The position numbers and the translations under genes are program-made. Positions 1-8,676 of a DNA stretch of 64,000 bases are shown piece after piece. Source of the stretch: Chryseobacterium herbae (GTDB taxonomy: Bacteria; Bacteroidota; Bacteroidia; Flavobacteriales; Weeksellaceae); the NCBI RefSeq assembly GCF_025154075.1, contig NZ_JAOAMU010000005.1, positions 62,001-126,000 of the forward strand, read 5' to 3'. The notes beneath the pieces are model-generated. The model searched no databases. It saw only the letters and a program-made list of their open reading frames with translations, and was not told where the DNA came from. Position 1 is the stretch's first letter, and each line of letters begins with the position of its first letter.

Positions 1-13
1 AGATAAATTTACA

Positions 14-21
14 TAAATTTG
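14..21 (+). promoter_or_regulatory. Putative -7 element for ricT operon
   Basis: TAAATTTG fits the Bacteroidota -7 consensus TAnnTTTG and lies 22 bases before the ricT start. The matching -33 TTTG would fall outside the window, so only half the promoter can be seen. Confidence 0.45.
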
Positions 22-43
22 CAAGATTATAAAAAATAGTTAT

Positions 44-1486
44 ATGAGTTGTGGATGCAAAACATCCGGCGATTCTGCCCATTCTTGCGGACCCAAGAAA
101 ACCGCGAATGGTTGTGAAAGTGTAAATACCTGTGGTAATAGTTATAAATTAAGTGTTTTCGATTGGCTTTCTAACATCACCAACCCCGCATCGAACAGGT
201 GCGACCTTGTGGAAGTTAGATTTAAAAATGACAGAAAATCGTTTTATAAAAATGTAAATAATATCCCTTTACATATAGGTAGCGTAGTAACAGTAGAATC
301 GAGTCCCGGACACGATGTAGGCGTTGTAAGCCTCACCGGAGAATTAGTAAAGATTCAGATGAAAAAGAAAAAATTTCCTGAAGAATCTATACTCAAAATA
401 TACAGACAAGCTAACCAGAAGGACCTTGAGGTCTGGCAGGAAGCGAGAAAAAAAGAAGATGCCGTAAAGCTTGAAGCAAGAAAGATTGCCCATAGAATCG
501 GTCTCGAAATGAAAGTCACTGATGTAGAATATCAGGGAGACTCGTCAAAGATCACCTTCTATTACACTGCTGATAACAGAGTGGATTTCAGACAGTTGAT
601 TAAAGAATTTGCCGGTGCTTTCAGAACAAAGATTGATATGAAACAAATCGGCTTCAGGCAGGAAGCTGCAAAAGTTGGAGGTATCGGATCATGCGGAAGA
701 GAACTTTGCTGTTCAACATGGCTTACCGATTTCAGATCTGTAAACACCAATGTCGCCAGATATCAGCAGCTGAGCATTAACCCGCAAAAACTTGCAGGAC
801 AGTGCGGTAAGTTGAAATGTTGTCTTAATTACGAACTGGACAGCTACCTTGATGCATTAAGCCATTTCCCTTCTTCATCCACAACATTGGATACGGAAAA
901 AGGAAGAGCATTCTGTATCAAAATAGACGTTTTCAAAAAGAAAATGTGGTTTGCTTATGTAGACAGTTCAATGGCATGGTATGACTTTGACATTGATCTT
1001 GTTAAGAAATTAATCGCAAAAAATAAAAAAGGCGAAAGAACTCCTCCTCTGGAGGATCTGAAACAACCTGATACTCCGGCTCCATCCATCGATCTGATCC
1101 AGGAAAACAACATGGACAGATTCGAAAAGAAAAACAGGGGAAACAATAGGAACAGAAGCCAAAACCAAAACCAAAGCAGACCGAATAACAACGGGCAAAA
1201 CCAGGGAGGACAACAGGCACAAGGCCAGGGACCAAAGAAAGGCAGACCGGAAAGGCCTGAAAGATCCGAGCGACCTGACAGACCGGAAAGAACAGAAAAC
1301 CCTAATGCCAATTCTAACTCCGGAAATCAGCCAAGGCCTCAACAGAAGCCACAGCCTAAACCGCAGCAGCCTAAAGCACAGGCGGAAAAAACAGATGCCT
1401 CTTCTGATCCTGATAAAAAACAGCAGAGTCCGAACAAGAAAAATTTTAAAAAGAAATATCCTCCAAAAAAAGATAAAAATGCGTAA
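44..1486 (+). CDS. ricT: PSP1 (YaaT/RicT-like) domain protein
   Basis: A 480-residue cytoplasmic protein of the PSP1/YaaT family. The conserved core (about residues 35-300) carries two CX4CC clusters, C217/C222/C223 and C254/C259/C260, the cysteine signature of RicT, which in Bacillus binds Fe-S clusters with RicA and RicF and affects RNA processing. The role in Bacteroidota is not settled. After about residue 345 the sequence becomes a low-complexity tail rich in Q, N, R, P and K, probably disordered and possibly RNA-binding; this makes it longer than Firmicutes homologues. The 3' end overlaps gldH by 8 bases, so the two are translationally linked. The family call is firm; the function is by analogy. 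Confidence 0.85.
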   Translation: MSCGCKTSGDSAHSCGPKKTANGCESVNTCGNSYKLSVFDWLSNITNPASNRCDLVEVRFKNDRKSFYKNVNNIPLHIGSVVTVESSPGHDVGVVSLTGELVKIQMKKKKFPEESILKIYRQANQKDLEVWQEARKKEDAVKLEARKIAHRIGLEMKVTDVEYQGDSSKITFYYTADNRVDFRQLIKEFAGAFRTKIDMKQIGFRQEAAKVGGIGSCGRELCCSTWLTDFRSVNTNVARYQQLSINPQKLAGQCGKLKCCLNYELDSYLDALSHFPSSSTTLDTEKGRAFCIKIDVFKKKMWFAYVDSSMAWYDFDIDLVKKLIAKNKKGERTPPLEDLKQPDTPAPSIDLIQENNMDRFEKKNRGNNRNRSQNQNQSRPNNNGQNQGGQQAQGQGPKKGRPERPERSERPDRPERTENPNANSNSGNQPRPQQKPQPKPQQPKAQAEKTDASSDPDKKQQSPNKKNFKKKYPPKKDKNA

Positions 1487-1943
1487 AATTTTAGGATTAT
1501 TACCTCTTATCCTTTTCTTTAGCTGCCAATCTTCCTCGGAAGAAAACATCATCATGAATTCCGTTAACAACAAATGGAATAAGAAAAGTGAGCAAAAATT
1601 TAATCTTGAAGTTTCAGATCCGCAGAATCCTAAAAATATTATATTTGTCGTAAGAAATAACAATACGTATCCTTACAGCAATATAAGATTTATTGTAAAC
1701 TTCACCAATCTACAGAACAAAAAGAAGGAAACAGACACCCTGAATTACGTTCTGGCAAAACCAAACGGCGAATGGCTTGGTACAGGTTTTGGTGATACGA
1801 AGGAAGCATTATTTCAGTATAAATTGAACTATAAATTTCCGGGAAAGGGAAAGTATGAAATCAGCCTGACACAGGCGATGAGGAATGACAACCTTCCGGG
1901 AATTGAAGATGTTGGAGTAAAACTAGAAACGGCTAAACCGTAA
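1479..1943 (+). CDS. gldH: Gliding motility lipoprotein GldH
   Basis: A 154-residue lipoprotein. I placed the start at the ATG inside the ricT 3' end because it gives a clean type II signal peptide (basic MRK, hydrophobic stretch, FFSC lipobox with Cys16); the longer open frame upstream is ricT read in another frame. GldH is one of the Gld proteins needed for gliding and T9SS-linked functions in Flavobacterium. The mature part is beta-rich, with an N-rich segment around residues 55-70. It sits between ricT and a class A PBP, as in many Flavobacteriia, and ends 6 bases before the PBP gene. GldH is found even in non-gliding Chryseobacterium, so it does not by itself predict motility. Confidence 0.88.
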   Translation: MRKILGLLPLILFFSCQSSSEENIIMNSVNNKWNKKSEQKFNLEVSDPQNPKNIIFVVRNNNTYPYSNIRFIVNFTNLQNKKKETDTLNYVLAKPNGEWLGTGFGDTKEALFQYKLNYKFPGKGKYEISLTQAMRNDNLPGIEDVGVKLETAKP

Positions 1944-1949
1944 CCATCA

Positions 1950-4328
1950 ATGGAAGACAACAGAAAAAACGTAGGAAATAAGGGAAAAACCTTCCCTCTT
2001 CCTCCCAAAAAGAACAAAAATACCTCTTGGAAAAGATGGGCTAAATTTATTTGGATTGGACTCATTGCGGTCGTTTTAGGTATTTCAGGACTTTTCTTTG
2101 CCGTTTCCCAGGGCTTTCTTGGAGAAATGCCGGATGTAAAGGAATTGGAAAACCCTGATATCTATGTGGCTTCTGAAATCATTTCATCAGACGGAGTTTT
2201 GCTTGGAAAATTTGAGAAAGAAAAAACGCAGCCTATCACCTATAAACAGCTTCCGCCTTATCTTATCTATGCTTTACAGGCAAAGGAAGATGAGCGTTTC
2301 AAAGAGCACTCGGGAATTGATTTAAAATCTATTTTGAGAGCTGTCCGATACGGAGGAGACAGAGGTGGAGGTTCTACGATCACGCAGCAGCTAGCTAAAC
2401 TATTATTTACCAAAGAGCCTTCTAAAAACCCGATCAAAAGGGTGATCCAAAAATTAAAGGAATGGTCTGTTGCGGTAAGTTTAGAGAAACGATATACCAA
2501 AGAAGAAATCATTACCCTCTATTTCAATAAGTTCGATTTTACTTATAATGCGAACGGTATTGAAATGGCTTCCAAGATTTATTTTAATAAAACCACTTCA
2601 GAACTTACTCTTCCGGAAACAGCAGTTTTTGTAGCGATGTTAGAAGCTCCGATAGCCAATAACCCTATGAGAAATCCTGAACGTGCGAAGCGTAGAAGAG
2701 ATGTCGTTTTACAGCAAATGTTTGAAACCGGGTATATAGATCAGGCGACTTATGACAAAGCAGTAGGGACACCAGTTGAGACAGATTATCACCCAATCAA
2801 AAACATTAGTGATGACTACTCTGCTTATTATAAGTTTTATTTAAGAAAAGAAATCGACAAATATCTTGCTGATTACGAAAAAGAAAACGGTAAGAAACTT
2901 AATCTTTACAAAGACGGTTTAAAAATATATGTGACTCTTGATTCAAAAATGCAAAAATATGCAGAACAGGCTATCAAGGAGCACTTAACAGACCTTCAAA
3001 AAAGATTTGATGCAGAACAAAGAGGCAGAAAAAACAGACCATTCTACTACCTTACAGACAAGCAGGTAACGAGTGTGATGAATCAGGCCATGAAGAGAAC
3101 CGGCCGTTACAAGCAACTGAAAGCTGCCGGAGTTCCCGAAGATTCTATTTTAATGGAATTCCATAAACCCATCAAAACTTCCCGTTTTACGTGGAGTGGA
3201 GAGGAAGAGGTGGAAATGTCACCTTGGGATTCTATCAGATACCACAAACAGATTGCACAGGCAGGCTTAATGTCTATGGTCCCTGGAAGTGGAGAGATCA
3301 AAGCATGGGTAGGGGGTATAGACTGGCAACATTTCCAGTATGACCACATCAAACAGGGTAAAAGACAGGTAGGATCTACATTCAAACCTTTCGTTTATGC
3401 CACCGCGATTATGAAACTGGGTATGACTCCATGTTCAACAGTTTCCAACGGAACTTACGATCACAAAGGATGGCACGTTCCGGGAAGAGGCGGAATGCTG
3501 ACGCTAAAAGATGCATTAGCTCACTCTCAAAACCCCGTAGCTGCACGTCTTATTGAAATGACAGGTGTAGATGCCGTTATCCAGACTGCAAGAGATTTGG
3601 GAGTAACAGAAGATATTCCAAGAAATAATACCATTGCCTTAGGTTCATCAGATATCACTATCTACGAAATGCTAGGAGCCTACAGTACGTTCGCCAACTA
3701 TGGAAACCACAACAAACCGGAGATGATCTGGAGAATTGAAGATGCCAACGGAAGAGTGATCAAGGAAGTGAATGTAGAGCCGAAAGAAGTTATGAACCCA
3801 ATGTATGCATACACCATGATTGAACTGATGAAAGGTGTTGCTCAATATGGTACGGCTTCCGGAGAATTAGGAAGAAGAGGAATTTCGAAAGCTGTGGAAA
3901 TTGCCGCTAAAACAGGTACTACACAGAACAACTCTGATGGTTGGTTTATGGGAATCACTCCCAAACTGGCAACAGGAGCTTGGGTAGGATGGGAAGACAG
4001 GGCAACCCACTTCTTTGGAACCGGCGAGGGTCAGGGTGCGAAAATGGCATTGCCGATCTGGGCGATCTTTATGAAGAAAGTCTGGGCAGACAAGTCGCTG
4101 GGAATTAGCCCTGATGACAAGTTTATCAGACCATCGGACTGGAAAGATGGATGTTCAAATCTGAAAGGCCTGGGTGAAGGATATGGAGATGACGGAGGAC
4201 TTCAGACGATTGACGAGATCAAAAATCCAAAAGCCCCAGATCCTACTCCTAAAAACAATACAGACAAGAAAGAAGAAAACATCAATGACAATCTTCACTC
4301 TACCGATGAGGTAGATTTCAATAAATAA
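1950..4328 (+). CDS. mrcA: Class A penicillin-binding protein 1A
   Basis: A 792-residue bifunctional peptidoglycan synthase: glycan-strand polymerisation plus peptide cross-linking at the inner membrane. A short basic cytoplasmic tail and one membrane segment (about residues 30-55) precede the GT51 domain, which shows the EDxxFxxHxG motif with catalytic E113 and the GGSTITQQLAKLLF stretch. The transpeptidase domain has STFK with the acyl-enzyme serine at S476, SQN at S526 and KTG at K654, so both activities look intact. The C-terminal 60 residues are polar and low-complexity. It is the last gene of the ricT-gldH operon and is followed by a strong terminator. Length and motif order are normal for PBP1A. 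Confidence 0.95.
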   Translation: MEDNRKNVGNKGKTFPLPPKKNKNTSWKRWAKFIWIGLIAVVLGISGLFFAVSQGFLGEMPDVKELENPDIYVASEIISSDGVLLGKFEKEKTQPITYKQLPPYLIYALQAKEDERFKEHSGIDLKSILRAVRYGGDRGGGSTITQQLAKLLFTKEPSKNPIKRVIQKLKEWSVAVSLEKRYTKEEIITLYFNKFDFTYNANGIEMASKIYFNKTTSELTLPETAVFVAMLEAPIANNPMRNPERAKRRRDVVLQQMFETGYIDQATYDKAVGTPVETDYHPIKNISDDYSAYYKFYLRKEIDKYLADYEKENGKKLNLYKDGLKIYVTLDSKMQKYAEQAIKEHLTDLQKRFDAEQRGRKNRPFYYLTDKQVTSVMNQAMKRTGRYKQLKAAGVPEDSILMEFHKPIKTSRFTWSGEEEVEMSPWDSIRYHKQIAQAGLMSMVPGSGEIKAWVGGIDWQHFQYDHIKQGKRQVGSTFKPFVYATAIMKLGMTPCSTVSNGTYDHKGWHVPGRGGMLTLKDALAHSQNPVAARLIEMTGVDAVIQTARDLGVTEDIPRNNTIALGSSDITIYEMLGAYSTFANYGNHNKPEMIWRIEDANGRVIKEVNVEPKEVMNPMYAYTMIELMKGVAQYGTASGELGRRGISKAVEIAAKTGTTQNNSDGWFMGITPKLATGAWVGWEDRATHFFGTGEGQGAKMALPIWAIFMKKVWADKSLGISPDDKFIRPSDWKDGCSNLKGLGEGYGDDGGLQTIDEIKNPKAPDPTPKNNTDKKEENINDNLHSTDEVDFNK

Positions 4329-4346
4329 ATTCTCTTTTAGATATAC

Positions 4347-4384
4347 ACAAGACCTTTCAATAATTTGGAAGGTCTTGTCTTTTA
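4347..4384 (+). terminator. Rho-independent terminator after PBP1A
   Basis: A 10-bp perfect stem (ACAAGACCTT / AAGGTCTTGT) followed by a T-rich run ends the ricT-gldH-PBP operon. Confidence 0.85.
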
Positions 4385-4403
4385 TAATTAATACCTTTGA
4401 TCT

Positions 4404-5945
4404 ATGAATATTGAACAGATCAAACAGCCTTTCACCGATATATTTCCAGGGGATCTTTCTGACAACCCAATGCAAAGAAATACCCCAAAAGTTTTATTTG
4501 CCAGCGCAAAGCCTGCGGGTTTTGACGGACCGAAACTTATTGCTTTTAATCAAACCCTGTCGGAAGAAATAGGCCTTGGACCTTATGAAGAAAAAGATCT
4601 GGATTTTCTCGTAGGAAACAATCTTCCCGACAATGTAAAAACCTATGCCACTGCTTATGCAGGACATCAGTTTGGAAACTGGGCGGGACAGCTTGGAGAC
4701 GGAAGAGCAATCCTTGCCGGGGAAATCATCAATAAACACGGTAAAAAGACAGAAATCCAATGGAAAGGGGCCGGTGCCACTCCTTATTCAAGACATGCAG
4801 ACGGAAGAGCCGTGCTGAGGTCTTCCGTACGCGAATACCTTATGAGTGAGGCTATGTTTCACCTTGGAGTTCCTACAACCAGAGCTTTGAGTCTGGCCTT
4901 TACCGGGGAAGATGTAGTAAGAGATATCATGTACAGCGGAAATCCGCAACTGGAAAAAGGAGCTGTAGTAGTAAGAACTGCCGAAAGTTTTCTGCGCTTC
5001 GGGCATTTTGAACTGATGTCTGCACAAAGAGAATATGATACCCTGCAGGATCTGGTTGATTTCACCATTGATAATTATTATCGGGAAATCAAAGCAGACG
5101 GCATTCAGAAATACAAAGAATTCTTTGAAAATATTTGCACCAGAACCGCAGACCTTATGACGGAATGGTTCCGCGTAGGATTCGTTCATGGGGTAATGAA
5201 TACGGATAATATGTCTGTTTTAGGATTAACGATAGATTACGGTCCATATTCAATGATGGATGAGTACGATCTGAATTTCACCCCAAACACGACTGATCTT
5301 CCGGGAAGAAGATATGCTTTTGGGAAACAGGGGCAGATTTCACAGTGGAACCTCTGGCAGCTTGCCAATTCCCTTCACCCCCTGATCAAAGATGAAAAGT
5401 TTTTGGAGGATACTTTAAACCATTACGGAACTTACTTCTGGAAGGCTCACGATGAAATGCTCTGTAAAAAATTTGGTTTCGACGAACTCAGAGAGAGTGA
5501 TGAGGAATTTTTCACCAACTGGCAGGGACTGATGCAGGAACTTCAGCTGGACTATACCCTATTTTTTAACCAGCTTGAAAAACTAAATCCTGAAAGTGAC
5601 ATGAAATCTCTTTTTGAAAATGTCTCCTATGTGATTCTATCAGATCAGAGGGTCAGAAAACTGGAAGATTTCGCTAAAAAATATGAAGAAAGGCTTTTAT
5701 CAAATACCATTTCAAGGGAAACATCATTATTACTGATGAAACAGTCGAATCCGAAGTTTACGTTAAGAAATTATCTTCTTTATGAATGCATCGAGGAAAT
5801 CAATATCGGAAATACGGAAATGCTTGAAAAACTAACGCGGGCTTTGGAAAATCCTTATGAAGAATTATATCCGGAATACTCTGTAAAGAGGCCCGCTGCC
5901 TATGATGATACAGCGGGATGCTCTACACTTTCCTGCAGCTCGTAA
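4404..5945 (+). CDS. selO: Protein adenylyltransferase SelO (YdiU family)
   Basis: A 513-residue pseudokinase-fold enzyme that moves AMP from ATP to Ser/Thr/Tyr of target proteins; bacterial SelO acts in redox homeostasis. Family blocks are visible: the GDGRA segment near residue 95, KGAGATPYSRHADGRAVLRS near residues 118-137, and VHGVMNTDNMSVLG followed by DYGP, which holds the catalytic and metal-binding residues. The protein ends CSTLSCSS, so C511 takes the place of the selenocysteine found three residues from the end of the animal enzyme, with a partner C506. It appears monocistronic, lying after the PBP terminator. A decayed second copy of its 3' end lies 1.5 kb downstream. Confidence 0.93.
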   Translation: MNIEQIKQPFTDIFPGDLSDNPMQRNTPKVLFASAKPAGFDGPKLIAFNQTLSEEIGLGPYEEKDLDFLVGNNLPDNVKTYATAYAGHQFGNWAGQLGDGRAILAGEIINKHGKKTEIQWKGAGATPYSRHADGRAVLRSSVREYLMSEAMFHLGVPTTRALSLAFTGEDVVRDIMYSGNPQLEKGAVVVRTAESFLRFGHFELMSAQREYDTLQDLVDFTIDNYYREIKADGIQKYKEFFENICTRTADLMTEWFRVGFVHGVMNTDNMSVLGLTIDYGPYSMMDEYDLNFTPNTTDLPGRRYAFGKQGQISQWNLWQLANSLHPLIKDEKFLEDTLNHYGTYFWKAHDEMLCKKFGFDELRESDEEFFTNWQGLMQELQLDYTLFFNQLEKLNPESDMKSLFENVSYVILSDQRVRKLEDFAKKYEERLLSNTISRETSLLLMKQSNPKFTLRNYLLYECIEEINIGNTEMLEKLTRALENPYEELYPEYSVKRPAAYDDTAGCSTLSCSS

Positions 5946-6032
5946 TGCATAAAACACAGTATTTATGTTATTTAGCTAAATTATTTTCATCATACTGACG
6001 TTTTTTTTATTATTTTTAGAAAAAAAATCATT

Positions 6033-7367
6033 ATGAAAAGAATTCTATTTTCCATTACAGCATTATTAATCAGCTCTGCTTCATTCGCTCAGTATTGGAG
6101 CACTCAAAACTCAGGATTTGCCGCCCCTTCAAGAGGAATCAGCGGCATGCAAGTCTATGATGCTAATACTGTTTGGGCTTTTGCCTACAATGGACTAATT
6201 ACAACCACGAACGTTCAGGAATTTACAAAAACATCTAATGGCGGTACTACCTGGACATCTGGAAGTATCAATGTGGGCAATACCGCTTTGAAAATCACTA
6301 ACATCTCTGGCGTAAGTGCTACGACAGCATGGGTAGGAGCTTTTGACAATACAGCCGGATTGGGAGGTGTATGGAAAACTTCGGATGGAGGTGCTACATG
6401 GACCAACCAGCATATGCTAACCACCGCAGGACAATCCTGGACCAATTACGTTCATTTTTTTGATGCCAATAACGGTATTATCGGTGGTGATCCTGAGAGC
6501 GGCGAGTTTGAAATTTATACCACATCCAACGGAGGAACAACATGGACAAGAGTTCCAGGTACCAGCATTCCCGACCCTCTTACAGATGAATATGGCTATA
6601 ATGGCGGATTTTATGCTGTAGCCAATAATATATTCTTCTATACAGGAAAGGGAAGAATTTATAAATCAACAGATAAAGGTTTAACATGGACGGTATTGGC
6701 AACTAACTCCATCATTAGTGATTTTGGAGGAACTACCATAGCCGGAGACATGGCATGGAGTGATGCAAACACAGGAATAATTCTAAGAAAAACTTTTTCA
6801 GGTGCAACTCCTACCGGGCTACAGATCCATAGAACAACAGACGGAGGTACAACATGGGCACAAGTTACCTATACCGGAATTACGGCTGCCAATAACATCA
6901 GCGATATCACTTATATACCCGGAACCACTATTTTGGTCGCAACAAGCTCAGCCAACACAAGCGGAGGATCGTGGAAAAGCAACAATGGAACAACATGGAC
7001 TGCCATAGACACCGGAATACAGCATCTAACTGTAAGATGTTCTGACGTGAACACCTGTTATTCAGGAGGGTTCAATACATCTGCTACTGTGGGAGGAATG
7101 TTTAAGTCTACGCAGGTTCTTGCAACATCTGAAGCCATAAACAAGGCAAAACAAACCTCAGTTTATCCTAATCCGACAAAAGGTGAAATCAATATTAAAA
7201 CAGATCAAAAGATAAAAATGATTTCAGTCGTAGACATGTCCGGAAGAACAGTTATTAAGACAGATTCAGGAAAAACGGATTTATCTTCATTACCAAAAGG
7301 CATCTACATAATTAAGGCAGAACTTAACGACGGTACATCAATAAATGAAAAAGTGATCAAACAATAA
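6033..7367 (+). CDS. T9SS cargo with BNR/Ycf48-like repeats
   Basis: A 444-residue secreted protein. It starts with a Sec signal peptide (MKRILFS..., cleavage after SFA). The body holds repeated GGTTW / DGGATW / DKGLTW motifs, at least six, typical of BNR/sialidase-like Asp-box or Ycf48-like beta-propeller blades. The last 75 residues form a type A T9SS sorting domain: YPNPTKGEINIKT, then DMSGR, LPKGIYIIK and the final KVIKQ. The protein should cross the outer membrane by the T9SS and be released or anchored. Nothing shows catalytic sialidase activity; binding or structural roles are as likely. Its sorting domain and terminator closely match those of the next T9SS gene. Confidence 0.85.
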   Translation: MKRILFSITALLISSASFAQYWSTQNSGFAAPSRGISGMQVYDANTVWAFAYNGLITTTNVQEFTKTSNGGTTWTSGSINVGNTALKITNISGVSATTAWVGAFDNTAGLGGVWKTSDGGATWTNQHMLTTAGQSWTNYVHFFDANNGIIGGDPESGEFEIYTTSNGGTTWTRVPGTSIPDPLTDEYGYNGGFYAVANNIFFYTGKGRIYKSTDKGLTWTVLATNSIISDFGGTTIAGDMAWSDANTGIILRKTFSGATPTGLQIHRTTDGGTTWAQVTYTGITAANNISDITYIPGTTILVATSSANTSGGSWKSNNGTTWTAIDTGIQHLTVRCSDVNTCYSGGFNTSATVGGMFKSTQVLATSEAINKAKQTSVYPNPTKGEINIKTDQKIKMISVVDMSGRTVIKTDSGKTDLSSLPKGIYIIKAELNDGTSINEKVIKQ

Positions 7368-7391
7368 TGATCCTATTTTAAATATCTATCT

Positions 7392-7424
7392 AAAACTCAC
7401 CACTTCTGGTGAGTTTTTTCTTTT
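7392..7424 (+). terminator. Terminator after first T9SS cargo gene
   Basis: Stem AACTCACCA / TGGTGAGTT with a five-base loop followed by a T run. The same stem sequence is reused after the next T9SS gene. Confidence 0.85.
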
Positions 7425-7447
7425 AAAACAAGCCCAACAGCATTTTG

Positions 7448-7648
7448 AAACAAATATACTCATCCTAAAATCATCTTTAAGACTATTTTCCCTCCCTGAT
7501 GAATCAAAGAAACAAACAACGGGAGCCTGGAAAACCGGTACGGATTCCTGAAACTCCTTAAGAAGAATTATATTCCGAATATCGCCTAAAGAAGATACCT
7601 GCCGATGACTGAATAGCTAAATACTCTACAATTTCATGCAATTATTAC
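7448..7648 (+). pseudogene. Relic of selO 3' end (decayed duplicate)
   Basis: The 368-base gap between the two T9SS genes has no intact gene. In one frame (from base 7448) it reads as a broken copy of the last ~64 residues of SelO. The best part is ETP*EELYSEY against ENPYEELYPEY of intact SelO, then K..PADD against AAYDD, and YSTISCN against CSTLSCS at the C-terminus; KPVR..E aligns to KLTRALE just before. At least four in-frame stops and small deletions are present. The part before about base 7530 aligns more weakly. This is direct reading; it means a second selO, or a duplication of its tail, once stood here. Confidence 0.8.
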
Positions 7649-7735
7649 CGGATAAATTACAACATTTGCCGAATTTTATTGAATTTTCCACACCGTGTTA
7701 TTATTTTTTCACTAATTTTAGAAAAAAATAATATT

Positions 7736-8602
7736 ATGAAGAAAGCTCTCTTTTCTCTAAGTTTATTGCTTGGAATAACAGCAACAAATGCCCAGACTTT
7801 AATTTCTGAAAGTTTTGAAGGAACAACATTTCCTCCGACAGGATGGACAAAAACCAATACGAATGCTTCCAGAACATGGGACCTTACAGCTAACGTTTTC
7901 CCGGGAACAACAGCTCCTTCTCCTGAATTAAAAGCAAGATTTACTCTTGCAGGAAATAACTCAGCTACTATTGATTGGGTCGCAGGAGCCAATACCGCAA
8001 ACTTAGTAAGTCCCGCATTTAGTCTAGCAGGCACTACGAATCCTGTTTTAAAGTTTAAAGTCAAAGTAGGCTGGTCATACATGATCAGCTCAAACGCTGG
8101 AAACCTTTTGACCCAAATCTCAACTGATGGAGGGACAATCTGGACCACATTGTGGAATGAAGATGCAGAGCCAGGATTTACAGATGATAATGACGGTAAT
8201 ACTGAAACAGACCTGTATAATACAGTAAATGTACAAAAATCCCTTACTGCTTATATCGGACAGGCTAACGTTAAAATTAGATTTCAATATGTTGCCACCA
8301 ATGCAGATGCGGTTTCCGTAGATGACGTTCAAGTTTTGGCAAGCCCTTCATTGTCTACACAAGAAGCGGCCTCCAAATCTAAAGAATCAGTAGCACTTTA
8401 CCCTAACCCTACAAAAGGAGAAATCAATATCAAAACTGACCAGAAGATTAAATCGACTACAGTTTTTGACATGACAGGTAAATCTCTATTGCAGAACGAC
8501 ACTGAAAAAGCGGATATTTCTTCACTTCCAAAAGGAACTTATTTAGTTAAAATCAGTTTTGCGGACGGAAGTACTTCTACCAGAAAAGTAATCAAGCAAT
8601 AA
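7736..8602 (+). CDS. T9SS cargo with choice-of-anchor/cleaved-adhesin-like domain
   Basis: A 288-residue secreted protein. The start was set at the ATG giving MKKALFSLSLLLG..., a normal Sec signal peptide ending TNAQ; the longer frame adds 19 untypical residues. Residues about 25-200 read like a jelly-roll of the choice-of-anchor J / cleaved-adhesin type (ISESFEG, FPPTGW near the start; a ...STDGGTIWTTLW strand; VSVDDVQVL at the end). The last 75 residues are a type A T9SS sorting domain (YPNPTKGEINIKT, DMTGK, LPKGTYLVK, KVIKQ). That tail is closely similar to the one in the previous T9SS gene although the passenger domains differ. Confidence 0.82.
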   Translation: MKKALFSLSLLLGITATNAQTLISESFEGTTFPPTGWTKTNTNASRTWDLTANVFPGTTAPSPELKARFTLAGNNSATIDWVAGANTANLVSPAFSLAGTTNPVLKFKVKVGWSYMISSNAGNLLTQISTDGGTIWTTLWNEDAEPGFTDDNDGNTETDLYNTVNVQKSLTAYIGQANVKIRFQYVATNADAVSVDDVQVLASPSLSTQEAASKSKESVALYPNPTKGEINIKTDQKIKSTTVFDMTGKSLLQNDTEKADISSLPKGTYLVKISFADGSTSTRKVIKQ

Positions 8603-8621
8603 TCAGATTATCATAAAGATT

Positions 8622-8650
8622 AAAACTCACCAACCATGGTGAGTTTTTTT
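8622..8650 (+). terminator. Terminator after second T9SS cargo gene
   Basis: Stem AACTCACCA / TGGTGAGTT with a short loop and T7 run. The arms equal those of the terminator after the first T9SS gene, which supports a duplication. Confidence 0.85.
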
Positions 8651-8654
8651 ATTT

Positions 8655-8662
8655 TATTTTTG
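8655..8662 (+). promoter_or_regulatory. Putative -7 element before membrane protein gene
   Basis: TATTTTTG fits TAnnTTTG. It lies directly after the T run of the preceding terminator and only 14 bases before the GTG start, implying a very short leader if used. Confidence 0.35.
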
Positions 8663-8676
8663 CAAAAAGCTGACAC

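Noticed and set aside
1010..1663. A 217-codon open frame on the minus strand across ricT and gldH
   Set aside because: It lies antisense to the low-complexity ricT tail, its residues are Phe/Arg/Leu-rich as expected of a reversed Lys/Gln/Pro-coding stretch, and it crosses two well-supported genes.
4788..5189. A 133-codon open frame antisense to selO
   Set aside because: selO is intact and conserved over the same bases; the antisense frame has no motif.
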